Below, piece by piece: positions 36,455 through 46,446 of a stretch of 64,000 nt of DNA. The position numbers and the translations under genes are program-made. The notes below the pieces were generated by a model. The model ran no database searches. It saw only the letters and a list, made by a program, of their open reading frames with translations, and was not told the origin of the DNA. The stretch covers positions 1,116,001 through 1,180,000 of the forward strand of contig NZ_CP048113.1 of the NCBI RefSeq assembly GCF_010093065.1, given 5' to 3'. Position 1 is the first letter of the stretch, and every line of letters starts with the position of its first letter. This stretch comes from Chitinophaga agri. Lineage in GTDB: Bacteria > Bacteroidota > Bacteroidia > Chitinophagales > Chitinophagaceae.

Positions 36455-38967
36455 TCTGTATATACTGGTTTAGAGAGCCATGAAAAACGCATCATGCCAT
36501 AGCTCCAGGGTAGTGTTTGTAAAATAATGTCATAACTGCGCTTTTCAACACGCAGCATCCACGCTTCTTCCGTTTGCCATAACAGCCCGTCCCTTTGCAG
36601 GAAAGACGCCCGGAAACCTTCGATTGAACTGTTATGCATCTTGGGCCATTGCTGGATCGCGGCATTGAGCAGTCCCTGTGAGAGTGCCTTTTCGTCTTCA
36701 GTAATAATAATATCAGGATCCAGTGGCTCCTGCCAAGGCATATCACATAATACCCTGTTGAGCAATAAGGTATGTTCAGCATGCCCCGTCCCTCCATCTA
36801 CCAGCAGCTGTAACAGGCGTATCGCACGCTGCCTGGCCTTTTCATCATTGAACTGGCCTTTGGTCAGCATGTTCAGTCTTGAGAAATAGTGACTAAAGAA
36901 CGGATGCAGCAATACCAGACCTGCATTCTGTATCCTCACCGCTTCCTGTTCAGACGCTGCCGGCTTCACCGGGCGTGCAAACAGGCTTTCATACGGTTGC
37001 TGTGCAGGTGGCAAGAATGGCTGTTCCTGCTGTGATGTGATCTGTTCTCCGGACATGGTCCCTGTATTTTGCTGAGGTAGTGCATCCGCTTTCATTAACG
37101 CAGCCGTCGCCTGTTGTAACGCGGGCAATGCATTGCGTATCTGCATAAAGGTAGTCACGCTACCCATGTCCTGCTGCACGATAGCCTGTAAAAGTTTCTT
37201 TACGGTCGTCTCTCCAAAGCTATGAAGATACTGGGCCAGCTGACTGATATACGACTCGCTGCTATTGATCTGTATCCTGCCGGACAACCAGAGCAGGTTG
37301 AACTGACGGAACAACAGTTTTATTCTTTCCCGTTCCAGGTTATCAGTGACAAGCCCTTCCAGTAGCTGCTGCCATTGCTGTAATGCGGCAATAGTATGGT
37401 TTCCCCATAACAGCGGCAGCGCATCACGCATCATCATCCAGAAATCATCTTCCGAGGTATGTACCGCTACCTGGTTCAATACCGCAACAGGCGCCAGCAC
37501 ATGCCGGTAGAAAGAGAGCCTTTCGGTATGAGAGCGCTGCCGGTACTGGAGCCATATTTCCCGGAAACTGTTCCGGTGCTGGATAAATGTATGCGGCAAT
37601 GATTGTTGCAGGAACTGAATGGTATCCTGCTCGGCATAACGCTGTAACTGTTCCCTGATATTTTCTTCCAGCGGCGTGACCGGTTTGTCGAACAGCTCAT
37701 GTACATGCAGTCTTGCCTGCAAGACCGGCAATGGCTGCTCCCACATACCCGCCAGCAACATCGGTCGTTTCCTGAACAGGAGTATCACCGCCTGCTTCAT
37801 CAGCACGTCCTGCCGTTGTTGCTGCAGGCGGCTGAACCAGGACGGTAAAGGCTGTCCGGTGATGAATGCCCGGAACAGGGTCACTGCCTGCTGCCACACC
37901 TCTTCCCTGTCTTCCCTGACGGGTATCGTGTCATAGTTGATCCATAACAGGGGAAGCGGTATATCTGTATGGGGTACGCCATTCAGCGGTAACAGCCTGG
38001 GTACATTGACATGGTCATTGCCGTCATAAGGCAATACGGCATACGCCGAACCACTATCCGCATGGATGCCTGCAGCCGCATTTTCTTCATACAATACCTG
38101 GATGAAGGTGACGAAAGAATCAGAGGGGATGTATTGCCGGTAAAGGTCTATAGCTTTACGGAAAATGTACAGCAGATGGATATAGTCCGCATTGAAGTGG
38201 CGGGCCAGCCGTTCCAGGTGCCGGCGGATGAACTGCTTACGGTTGAACTGTCCGCTGTTGTCTGTGACCAGGTAGGTCAGTACAAACAGCCATACCGCCC
38301 TTTCAAATTCATTCTGTGCATGCGCGACGAGCGCCTGTTTGTTGTGTAGGGTAATGACGCCTGTTATATAGCCTAATATAAAAGTCGCCTGCTCTTCTTC
38401 CAGGGAAGTGATGATCTGCTGCACGGCATGTTTGGAGAAATGCCAGGCAATCCTCCTCAATACATATTCCTGCCGGGCCACATCTACAATGAAGACAGCA
38501 AACTGTGAAGGAGATGCTGCAATCAGTTTTAGCAGGATCGCTTCCAGGGAACTTCCTTCTTCCGCGCTCGCCCACCAGGGCATACTGCCCGTCAGCAGGT
38601 AATGGGAAAGCAGGGCGTAATGCCGTTGTTCAGTGGTGTTGAAACGCAGTACACCATTATTACTATCCGGTGTTTGTCCTGATTTAGCGATCCGGTCACA
38701 CAATGCCTTTTCCAGTGCCTCCGGCAAGATACGCAACAGGTCCTGCTCGAAATTGCTGTAGTGTATAGTGCCCAGGTCCAGCTCCAGCTCGGGTATCCAG
38801 CAGCTTTCTCCCGGCAGTAATACCTTATCAATAACCTCTTCTGCGGCAGCAGACAAATGATGATTAAAAAGCACACTGAATTTATCCTGTAACTCCTTTG
38901 CGCGGTCCTTGTCCGCATACCGGATATCAAACATCCATCGCCGGATCATATGTGGCGTCTCACTCAT
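36439..38967 (-). CDS. eCIS tape-measure protein (CIS_TMP family, Afp14-like)
   Basis: An 842-residue protein starting MSETPHMIRRWMFDIRYADK, with the conserved N-terminal segment FNHHLSAAAEEVIDKVLLPG and ELELDLGTI that marks the Bacteroidota CIS tape-measure family. A Gln-rich helical middle (about 100-640) leads to a conserved C-terminal domain with GLVLLHPFFSHYFSRLNML and LLWQTEEAWMLRVEKRSYDIILQTLPW. In contractile systems the tape measure sets tube length. The start abuts the stop of the upstream 920-residue gene with no gap and the end overlaps the ATPase, so expression is tightly coupled. The assignment rests on family resemblance. Confidence 0.8.
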   Translation of the reverse strand: MSETPHMIRRWMFDIRYADKDRAKELQDKFSVLFNHHLSAAAEEVIDKVLLPGESCWIPELELDLGTIHYSNFEQDLLRILPEALEKALCDRIAKSGQTPDSNNGVLRFNTTEQRHYALLSHYLLTGSMPWWASAEEGSSLEAILLKLIAASPSQFAVFIVDVARQEYVLRRIAWHFSKHAVQQIITSLEEEQATFILGYITGVITLHNKQALVAHAQNEFERAVWLFVLTYLVTDNSGQFNRKQFIRRHLERLARHFNADYIHLLYIFRKAIDLYRQYIPSDSFVTFIQVLYEENAAAGIHADSGSAYAVLPYDGNDHVNVPRLLPLNGVPHTDIPLPLLWINYDTIPVREDREEVWQQAVTLFRAFITGQPLPSWFSRLQQQRQDVLMKQAVILLFRKRPMLLAGMWEQPLPVLQARLHVHELFDKPVTPLEENIREQLQRYAEQDTIQFLQQSLPHTFIQHRNSFREIWLQYRQRSHTERLSFYRHVLAPVAVLNQVAVHTSEDDFWMMMRDALPLLWGNHTIAALQQWQQLLEGLVTDNLERERIKLLFRQFNLLWLSGRIQINSSESYISQLAQYLHSFGETTVKKLLQAIVQQDMGSVTTFMQIRNALPALQQATAALMKADALPQQNTGTMSGEQITSQQEQPFLPPAQQPYESLFARPVKPAASEQEAVRIQNAGLVLLHPFFSHYFSRLNMLTKGQFNDEKARQRAIRLLQLLVDGGTGHAEHTLLLNRVLCDMPWQEPLDPDIIITEDEKALSQGLLNAAIQQWPKMHNSSIEGFRASFLQRDGLLWQTEEAWMLRVEKRSYDIILQTLPWSYGMMRFSWLSKPVYTEWILT

Positions 38968-41730
38968 CTAGGGCTTTTTCGGCTTTGACAGGAAATCGAG
39001 CATGCTCAAACGTTGCGGCGGAATGATATTCTGCAGATACAGATCAGGCAATGCCTTGAGCCACGGAAAGTAGATACCTTCAAACTGGCGCATCTCTGCA
39101 ATTCCCAGCCAGCGGAAGGATACTTTAAAATATACCGGTGTCTGCTCCCGGATGAGGTCTTCTGTAAACTTCCTGAATTCTGCATACTGAAATCTGGCAG
39201 GCCAGGATGGTAACACGATCGTCAGGGAGGGTTTATAGAAGGTATCCGGCAGCGCCTGACCATTACCTGAATCTACATAACATTCCAGCCTTGGATAGGC
39301 CGCATAATGCCCTGTGGCTATCAGACCAATAGCATATGCCAGCTCCTCCATATCCGCGTCTAACGTGGACGGCTGCGTGTGTACATAATAGTCCCTGATC
39401 AGCTGCTGGTACATATCCGCAGGGGCTAGTTGTGCCCAGTCGGTTTCCATCAGCTGTTTCAACAGCTGCTCCCGTTCATCAAAGGAGCACATGGTACGTT
39501 GTTCCAGCAATGCTCTTTTTCCGTATGACAACAACCGGAAACCATAACTACGCATACGCAGGGTTGGCTTCAGCAGGGCATGTTCCACAATATAAAACCC
39601 TTCGGAAGCGGTACTGATGTCCTGCAGATGTCTGATCATATGGTGCAGTGCTTCCACGGCCGCCGGACGGTCAAAGTGTTTGGCCACCGCATGCCAGGTA
39701 TGCTGGCCGGGGGCCTTGTACAGCACAATGAAATGACCCTTTGCTTCATCCTCAATGATCCGGTAATGCGTAGTGTCAGTGCCATACTTCAGTAAGGAAA
39801 CCGGTTGATGACCGAAGTAGAACTTTTTCGTACCTGCGGCATCGTCGGTGATATCATCATTGAACCAGATATGCTCTCCATTGATATGAAGGTTCCTGGC
39901 TATAGGCACCGGATGCCAGTTGCCCGTCACCCGCATATCCAGATACTCCTGGTCGAATACAGCTGTTAAAGGCTGTGTAGTCTCACGTTTGATATGCAGC
40001 AACCGGTACAACCATTGCTGGTACCCGGAGAACGCGCCGGTGGCCTGCGGGTCCTGTAAATAATTGAAAGACTGGATCTTTCCCCTCAGTAATACAGGCA
40101 TTTGTTGCAGGAGCTCCGCTTTCCAGTGTAGCTCACAATTGATACGTTCCTTCTCATCAGGAGGATGATACAGCATATCATACAGGTTCACCGGATACCT
40201 GGGCGCCACGATATTAAAACGTGCCAGCAGGTGATCGAAAATGCGGATCTTGCGCTGTTGGTATAAAGCATCTCCTTCAGAGATCCGTTGTAAGGTCGTT
40301 ATGTATTCATTGCTTTTATCTTTCTTAAACGCCTCCCAGCTTTGTCCGCTTTCTGTGAATGCTTTCAGCAGCTGACTAACATGCGGCACATCGTACAGGG
40401 GTTGCGAAAAGTAGGTCGTTGCAGGAATATTCTTTACATCCGGTGAGAACAGGTTAGACAGATTGCCCAGCTGGGCGAGATAGTCCGCCAGTAGCTGCTC
40501 GAAGAACAATAGATAGGCCTTCAGCTGCTTCGCCTGTGCCTGCCGTTGCGGGGTTTCCCGGTGCGAGATCTCCTCCTCCCCTGTTCCGTATATCATGGGG
40601 AGGAAATGTTGCAGAGAATAATACTGGCTGGAATTGCGGTATGCCGCTTCCAGGGAATGGTCCGCAAGCCCTCTTTCCTGCGCGGTATAGTGCCGCTGCC
40701 GCATCTCCCTGATCTTGCGAAATACGTTCCAGAACACCGCATCTCTTGAATGCTGTTCAAACTGATCACTATAGATGCCAATGTCATTACTGCCATCCGT
40801 AATATCTACATAGGGATAATAGCCGGGTTGTATGATGACAGGGCGGTTGCTGAAGTTTACCCCATCAGCCGATACATGCAGGTATTTTACCTGGATCACA
40901 CCCGCTACCTGCGAGATGGCCTTGACCATTTCTGAAGGATCGATCTGCTGTTTTCTTTCCCGCAGGTCTTCATCGGGTATAAAGCCCCTGGTGAGCAGCG
41001 GCCCCTGATACACCTCTTCGGTGGTGTAACCGGCTTCCAGCAGTTCACTTTCCGAGATAAAACGCACCGGTGGATGTACCACCTCTTCAATCGCATTACA
41101 GATATAGGCCAGCGTCTCCTTGACGGGATGCTGGGCATCCACAATGACAGAGGCTTTGATAGAGATATGCTGCGCCTTGAGAATAGTGATCTCTTCGAAG
41201 TTCTCTCCCAGGTTACGGTTACGCATCAGGCAGTTCCTGACCGTGGCTATCAGTTTCTCTCCCGCCACCCTGTTCGTCTCCAGCTCTTTCGTAAGCATAT
41301 CATCCGGTTGTACATATACCCTGTACATCCCTTTGGATACGCCTGGTGTATATTTCGATAATACGGGTTCTATCCATACATTCCCAAGATGTTCTATCTG
41401 ATCAAGCAACAGCTTTCGAAAATCGGCCACTGTCACCGCACCGCCATTCAGGATCTCCGCCTTACTGAAAAACACGTTATGCCTGGCACTGATGCGCCCA
41501 TGTTCATCTGCCAGGATTTCGTTAACGGGAAAGTCGGTTTTATAAGCCAGGTCTGTCAATGCAAAGCAAAGCTGCTCCAGCAGTGTCACACCGGGATCAT
41601 GCAGGTTGTAGTCCGTCCAGACATGACCAGAGAGCTCCTGCACAATGCTCAGTGCTTCTGCCCGCAGGGTAGAAAACTCCAGTGAGGTGTCTCTGTTCTT
41701 ATCACGCGCGATCTGTAAAGGAACCTTCAT
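38968..41730 (-). CDS. eCIS baseplate protein (Afp12-like)
   Basis: A 920-residue protein with an N-terminal segment (about residues 25-75) containing LSGHVWTDYNLHDPGVTLLE followed by CFALTDLAYKTDFPV. This HDPGxTLLE phrase recurs in Afp11/Afp12-type baseplate wedge proteins. Later parts are mixed alpha/beta with HALLKPTLRMRSYGFRLL (about 710) and a C-terminal PARFQYAEFRKFTEDLIREQTPVYFKV, the fold end seen in J-like wedges. It should pair with the Afp11-like protein in the baseplate ring. A 147-nt non-coding gap with a small tandem repeat separates it from the upstream fibre-like gene, the largest gap in the operon. Confidence 0.75.
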   Translation of the reverse strand: MKVPLQIARDKNRDTSLEFSTLRAEALSIVQELSGHVWTDYNLHDPGVTLLEQLCFALTDLAYKTDFPVNEILADEHGRISARHNVFFSKAEILNGGAVTVADFRKLLLDQIEHLGNVWIEPVLSKYTPGVSKGMYRVYVQPDDMLTKELETNRVAGEKLIATVRNCLMRNRNLGENFEEITILKAQHISIKASVIVDAQHPVKETLAYICNAIEEVVHPPVRFISESELLEAGYTTEEVYQGPLLTRGFIPDEDLRERKQQIDPSEMVKAISQVAGVIQVKYLHVSADGVNFSNRPVIIQPGYYPYVDITDGSNDIGIYSDQFEQHSRDAVFWNVFRKIREMRQRHYTAQERGLADHSLEAAYRNSSQYYSLQHFLPMIYGTGEEEISHRETPQRQAQAKQLKAYLLFFEQLLADYLAQLGNLSNLFSPDVKNIPATTYFSQPLYDVPHVSQLLKAFTESGQSWEAFKKDKSNEYITTLQRISEGDALYQQRKIRIFDHLLARFNIVAPRYPVNLYDMLYHPPDEKERINCELHWKAELLQQMPVLLRGKIQSFNYLQDPQATGAFSGYQQWLYRLLHIKRETTQPLTAVFDQEYLDMRVTGNWHPVPIARNLHINGEHIWFNDDITDDAAGTKKFYFGHQPVSLLKYGTDTTHYRIIEDEAKGHFIVLYKAPGQHTWHAVAKHFDRPAAVEALHHMIRHLQDISTASEGFYIVEHALLKPTLRMRSYGFRLLSYGKRALLEQRTMCSFDEREQLLKQLMETDWAQLAPADMYQQLIRDYYVHTQPSTLDADMEELAYAIGLIATGHYAAYPRLECYVDSGNGQALPDTFYKPSLTIVLPSWPARFQYAEFRKFTEDLIREQTPVYFKVSFRWLGIAEMRQFEGIYFPWLKALPDLYLQNIIPPQRLSMLDFLSKPKKP

Positions 41731-41877
41731 GAGAATCAGGAATTAAGCATTAGGAATTGAGCATTAATTGTTTGAAAAGAGGTCAGGGAGCTTTCCACAG
41801 ATAAGGCTTTACCTGGAAGACTCCTTATGGAACAGAAGCAGGAAGCATCGCTAACATCATTCACACTTCCTGATTTA
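41731..41877 (-). other. Intra-operon gap of 147 nt
   Basis: This is the only sizeable gap inside the eCIS operon. It holds two 14-nt repeats and no obvious terminator. It may carry an internal promoter for the Afp12-like, tape-measure and ATPase genes. Confidence 0.4.
41738..41765. repeat. Two tandem 14-nt repeats (AGGAATTAAGCATT type)
   Basis: AGGAATTAAGCATT at 41738-41751 and AGGAATTGAGCATT at 41752-41765, with one difference. The same core occurs at 33034-33060 and, more degenerate, at about 57396-57416. Confidence 0.6.
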
Positions 41878-42663
41878 CTAGTGATAGTATTCTTTCGGCA
41901 TAAACGCCGTATCATCCCATAAACGGGTGATCCTGTAATATATCTCCACATCCGGACCGTAGTTACTGTTCGTACGCAGCTGCAATGCATAATGATGGTT
42001 CCCGCCCTTCCAACGCAGGCGCAGACGGTTCCAGAAGAAGCCATAGTGAGAGGATGCTTTCCGGATGCTACCGCAGGACCTGCCAAAGGCGCTGACAGCA
42101 AATGCGTGCAGGATAGCAAACCGACCGGAATTACGTTTACCTGTACGTGCGATGACTTCAAATGCCTGACAGTTATCCAATCCGCTGATGATGGGATACC
42201 AGTTGCCATCTGCTGGTACCTTCCCAATCAAGTAAGTCCCTACGCGACCTTCCATGGCCACAAACCCTGAGACTTCCAGCTTATAACAGGGATTACATCT
42301 TGTGCCTACTCCCATATTTCCATTCATATGAAAGAAGAAACTCTTGTCGTCATTCCTCGCAACATCAGCTGTATCAATATGCGGCTGCATCCGCAGCCCC
42401 GGATACTCACGCTCGTCTTTCTCCATCAGGAAAAAAGGTTCCAGGTCATCGTTGGTACGATAGAAGGAGACCAGCCGTTTAGAAGTCCCCAGTGCAGCGA
42501 CGACCATACCATTCTCCTCATCTTTCGAAAATCCGTCCTCCTGTTTATTGATCGTGGAATCGATCAGGTGTGCGAAGTGATGTTCTGTTGGCAGCTTCCC
42601 GTTCCTGAAATGCTCTTTCAGTTCCTCCCTGCCGTATATCTTGGTGTTATTTTTCGTCCCCAT
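41878..42663 (-). CDS. eCIS-associated fibre/adhesin-like protein
   Basis: A 261-residue protein. The N-terminus (LKEHFRNGKLPTEHHFAHLI, about 15-34) is a helical segment typical of phage fibre attachment regions. The middle has GNMGVGTRCNPCYKLEVSGF, a phrase common in fibre/peptidase-S74-type head domains. The C-terminal half (about 135-261) is a globular beta domain rich in His, Trp and Tyr (NWYPIISGLDNCQAFEVIAR, HYGFFWNRLRLRWK, YYRITRLWDD). Proteins of this type recur in Bacteroidota eCIS loci, so I infer a receptor-binding or baseplate-peripheral role; no enzyme motif is visible. It lies 6 nt downstream of the Afp11-like gene. Confidence 0.6.
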   Translation of the reverse strand: MGTKNNTKIYGREELKEHFRNGKLPTEHHFAHLIDSTINKQEDGFSKDEENGMVVAALGTSKRLVSFYRTNDDLEPFFLMEKDEREYPGLRMQPHIDTADVARNDDKSFFFHMNGNMGVGTRCNPCYKLEVSGFVAMEGRVGTYLIGKVPADGNWYPIISGLDNCQAFEVIARTGKRNSGRFAILHAFAVSAFGRSCGSIRKASSHYGFFWNRLRLRWKGGNHHYALQLRTNSNYGPDVEIYYRITRLWDDTAFMPKEYYH

Positions 42664-42669
42664 CAGCTG

Positions 42670-45600
42670 TTATTTAGGGTGTATGGTGAGTGAAATAATT
42701 TCTCCGTCTGTATAATATGAGTCATCATCGCCTTTGTATTCCGTTCTTTCATGTTGCCCAACGATCATTTCCTCGCCGGCAATGACTCCACTGATACCAA
42801 TAGGCGCCGGCTCACGGTAATCCCATTCGCGCACCACCTGAATCGAGTGATGTGGCGCAGGTATCAGTACGGCTTCTGCGGATGAAGCCCTGACGTATTC
42901 TACATTGCTGGCGGCCGTATCCAGCATACAGTTAATATAGTTACCGTCTTCGTCCATCTCTTCAAAGAAGTGTACCATAGAGAACCCTGTCACATAAGAG
43001 ACATAAGGCAGCTTCTTGATGAAACTAAGCATGTCGGCTGTATACATCGCTCCTCCCATCGTCACCTCAGGTGTCGTATCAAACAGCCAGGGGGAGAGAT
43101 ACTGACTGATGTCCTGTTGTAACCGGTTCAGGTAGTAACTGGTGTCAATGTTACTGATGTCTTCCACAAAACATACGTCACATACGATCTTCACCTTTTC
43201 ATACACCGGATGATGTATATGCACGTTGATGAAAGGCGGCAGCAGTTTTTTCAGGAACTTGTTGATCCGGTACAGGGTAGCGATATCCACATGCGGTTCC
43301 ATATTCTCATACCGCCCGTTGTTCGCAGGTTTAGGTACGGCCACCAGCAGCACGTCTGCATAGGATATGTTGCTGACGCATTTCACGATCAGTATTTCCG
43401 GAAATGCCTCCAGTATCAGCTGAATGATATCCATGCTGGTCAGCGGGCGGTTCTTATGCCGCAACCGTTCACTGACGCGTACATAGTATTCTTCCTTTGT
43501 CTCTGCCGGCCGGCCGCCGAACGAAGGGAACAGTTGCCACACGCGCTGCACACCTTTCATTTCCTGTTGGAAGGCTTTGATAGACATCGCAGGTAATGTG
43601 GTAGAGACGATCGTATCCGACTGCTCCCGGCAGGCGATCCCTGCATTGACAAAAATGCCTTTTACCATTGGCCGGAATTCCATTTCCTCTACGGAAGACA
43701 GCCGGATCCATTGCAGACGCTGATCCAGCCGGGTGTTACCATAGGAATTCGCGGACGGCATCTTCAGGGTGATGATACCACTGTTGATAAACAACTGGGT
43801 GGTATCTGCCAGCATTTGCGATTTATTAAATGGTTCCCAGCGGTCGTTAGCCAGGTAACTCCAGTGTAACTTCGGCGCCTTCGTGATACGGGTATGATTC
43901 CGGTGCTTTTCTTCCAGCTGAAAGAGGATAGAGATCTCCTCCTGTGGCCGCATACCGTCCAGCCCAATATACATGCTCGCTTTATCATCAAATGTTGGCA
44001 ACAACGAAAAGTCACCTTGCACAGAAGAGGGATAAACTTTCCTATGCCCGAATGGATACAGGTGAAACAGCTGTAACGAAGGAGACGGATCTTCAGCTTT
44101 CTCCGGCTTCAGGATCTCCGCCTGTTCCAGTACATAATCGATCGAGATCGACTTCACCAGTGGCGTATACGGCATATTCGGGATCGGCTTCTTTTTCACC
44201 CAGCGGCCGGCATTATGTGTCAGTATTTCGGGAAATAACCGCACGTAGGTCCGGTGCCCAAACGCGTCCTTCGGCCCCGCCAGTTCCAGCCTGACTGCGC
44301 CGTCATTATAAAACCCATCCGCTATAAAAGGTTCTTTATCCAGCAACGGCCTGTTATGAAAGTTTATCTTTTTCAGATCGATGTTCGTCAGCGTGGACTT
44401 ATCAGACAACCTGATCCTGCCTTCTTCATCCCGGTAGGTGCTGAACAACTGCAACTGCTGCTGCTGATTGCGTTCCGGTTGTAATTGTCCGCCGTCAAAT
44501 GCACTGATGCCTGCCACAAATGACTCATTCGTCATGCCCGCTTCATATGCTGCATAGTATTCATCGAACCCATTCTCGACATGCGGCAGTTCCAGCCATT
44601 CCAGGTTCACACGGAATGTCCTGGTATAGATATTAAACACATTGCTATCCCGCATATCGAGGAATGAACCGGTGGACGGCTGCGGACCAAACAACTGAAA
44701 AGGGTTGGCCGGACTGAGTGGTCCGGCATTATTAAATAGTTTGACAGAGCGGTAACCTTTTACCTTCGCGCGGATACTGATCCTCTCCAGCCATAACAGC
44801 GGCAGGAAAGAATACGGGTGATGCGCACTGTTATTGTTCAATAGCAGCCGCAATAAAGGATAGTTCGTCTGATACGCGCCCCCATGTAACGCCGGATCAT
44901 AAATAGCTGCCGCAGGCGCATTGACATCATATACGATCGTGATATAAAATGCATTGGTACCTCCGGCAGTCGTACTACTGCGAATACTATGCTTAGGCAA
45001 TGTATTCCATCCTTCCGCTGTCGTATAAGAGATGATAAATGCAGACGAGAGCAGTTCATTCATCACCAGCGTGTCACGCTTCCCTGTTACCTGGGAAAAG
45101 TTACTGATATAGTCAAGCAGCTGTTTAAAGGAAGCAGGTTCAAAGAACAGCGACAGTTCTATTGTGCGCTTTCCTTCCGTCAGATACAGCAGTGGAGATG
45201 CCAGCAGTACGCCCATATCTACTTCCTGCATGGTACGTTGCTCCCTGGCCAGTTCATGCTGCGGTTCTCCGAATATCGACCAGGAATCGACGGTTAACGT
45301 ACCCGGTGCATAGTCACCCGGCGAATGTACCGGATGTGTCGCCGCATATACCTGCGATTCTATAATATCATTGACGTGTGCTCCCTGCGCTGAGATCTGT
45401 TTATAGGAGTTCACATAGACTGACTTCAGCGTCTTTATCTGTGCGTGACTCACACGCAGGTCATTATTCAGCTTATATGTCACCGGTGGTGCGCCATTGC
45501 CTGTTTCTACCATCATCGCTGTTCCCCGGGGTACCGTGAAGGGCATACTTTGTGGTTGAGCATCTATGAAGATGTGTACCTGATCAGGCACTGCGGGCTT

Positions 45601-46434
45601 CTGTTGTAGTCCAAGCACATGCCGGTAGTAGTAGTCAAGATGCTGCCCTGTCAGTCTGTTCAGTTTATCCTGCAGGTGACTGTACAACCGCGTAAAAGCC
45701 ATCATCAAACCGATATGCGGATGGTGCTGCAGCTCATCCGGCCGCCTGCGCAGGTAAAACTGTGCTGCGCTGGTGATCTGATAGAACTGCTTCCGCAGGC
45801 GATTATATACCTCATTCAGCGACTGATAGCCAAGGAAGACAGGTGGTGTGTGCGCCCTCTTTTTAGCCAGTGAAGGGAAGTTAGCTGCCAGCTCGTCCGT
45901 CACCTGAATGGTACGGAAATGTGTCACCGGTGTGAAGAGCTGCATGGCCTGTTCCTCATACTGCAGCATCTGCAGTACGTCTTCTGTGATCCCCTCTATC
46001 AGCTGATCGGTGTAGGTCCATGTCAGGCCCTGCTGATCGGCCTTCCTCAGCTGATGCAGGTGTGAAGCGATCTGGTTGGCGATGTTGAAGATCAGGTTAA
46101 ACAGTGCTGCGAGCAAGGCATGTAATCCGGCATCTCCTGCTACCGATTCCAGGGCAGTCTGTATACGTGAATGCTGTTCCTGCCAGCGGGTGAAATCCAG
46201 CCGCGAGATGGCTGTTACCATGATCAGCACATCCGCCTGCAGGAATTCGCTCCAGTCGCCTTCTATCTCGTGTTGGAAATTATAATAGTTAAATTGTGTG
46301 GCCAGTTCAGACAGGAATAGCAACAGGTCTTCCTGACTGCGTTCATCAATCTTCACATAGGAAGGCAGCAGCGCGTCCAGCTTTCGCTCAGACTGGCTGA
46401 CACCATCCCTCATATAGTCGAATAGTTTGTTCAT
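42670..46434 (-). CDS. eCIS baseplate J/gp47-like protein (Afp11-like)
   Basis: At 1254 residues this is the largest eCIS protein here. The N-terminal domain (about 1-130, starting MNKLFDYMRDGVSQSERKLD) is helical, followed by long beta-rich wedge regions. The C-terminal part has the J-like features RVSERLRHKNRPLTSMDIIQ (about 1000) and ILIVKCVSNISYADVLLVAV, then VNVHIHHPVYEKVKIVCDVC, which match the end of phage P2 gpJ/T4 gp6-type wedges. It should form the baseplate wedge with the Afp12-like protein and gp25. Position directly downstream of gp25 (12 nt gap) agrees. Confidence 0.82.
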   Translation of the reverse strand: MNKLFDYMRDGVSQSERKLDALLPSYVKIDERSQEDLLLFLSELATQFNYYNFQHEIEGDWSEFLQADVLIMVTAISRLDFTRWQEQHSRIQTALESVAGDAGLHALLAALFNLIFNIANQIASHLHQLRKADQQGLTWTYTDQLIEGITEDVLQMLQYEEQAMQLFTPVTHFRTIQVTDELAANFPSLAKKRAHTPPVFLGYQSLNEVYNRLRKQFYQITSAAQFYLRRRPDELQHHPHIGLMMAFTRLYSHLQDKLNRLTGQHLDYYYRHVLGLQQKPAVPDQVHIFIDAQPQSMPFTVPRGTAMMVETGNGAPPVTYKLNNDLRVSHAQIKTLKSVYVNSYKQISAQGAHVNDIIESQVYAATHPVHSPGDYAPGTLTVDSWSIFGEPQHELAREQRTMQEVDMGVLLASPLLYLTEGKRTIELSLFFEPASFKQLLDYISNFSQVTGKRDTLVMNELLSSAFIISYTTAEGWNTLPKHSIRSSTTAGGTNAFYITIVYDVNAPAAAIYDPALHGGAYQTNYPLLRLLLNNNSAHHPYSFLPLLWLERISIRAKVKGYRSVKLFNNAGPLSPANPFQLFGPQPSTGSFLDMRDSNVFNIYTRTFRVNLEWLELPHVENGFDEYYAAYEAGMTNESFVAGISAFDGGQLQPERNQQQQLQLFSTYRDEEGRIRLSDKSTLTNIDLKKINFHNRPLLDKEPFIADGFYNDGAVRLELAGPKDAFGHRTYVRLFPEILTHNAGRWVKKKPIPNMPYTPLVKSISIDYVLEQAEILKPEKAEDPSPSLQLFHLYPFGHRKVYPSSVQGDFSLLPTFDDKASMYIGLDGMRPQEEISILFQLEEKHRNHTRITKAPKLHWSYLANDRWEPFNKSQMLADTTQLFINSGIITLKMPSANSYGNTRLDQRLQWIRLSSVEEMEFRPMVKGIFVNAGIACREQSDTIVSTTLPAMSIKAFQQEMKGVQRVWQLFPSFGGRPAETKEEYYVRVSERLRHKNRPLTSMDIIQLILEAFPEILIVKCVSNISYADVLLVAVPKPANNGRYENMEPHVDIATLYRINKFLKKLLPPFINVHIHHPVYEKVKIVCDVCFVEDISNIDTSYYLNRLQQDISQYLSPWLFDTTPEVTMGGAMYTADMLSFIKKLPYVSYVTGFSMVHFFEEMDEDGNYINCMLDTAASNVEYVRASSAEAVLIPAPHHSIQVVREWDYREPAPIGISGVIAGEEMIVGQHERTEYKGDDDSYYTDGEIISLTIHPK

Positions 46435-46446
46435 CGAGTATACACG

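Noticed and set aside
41736..42227. 163-codon minus-strand frame overlapping the fibre gene
   Set aside because: Most of it lies in another frame of the 261-residue gene, and it has no coherent protein motifs.
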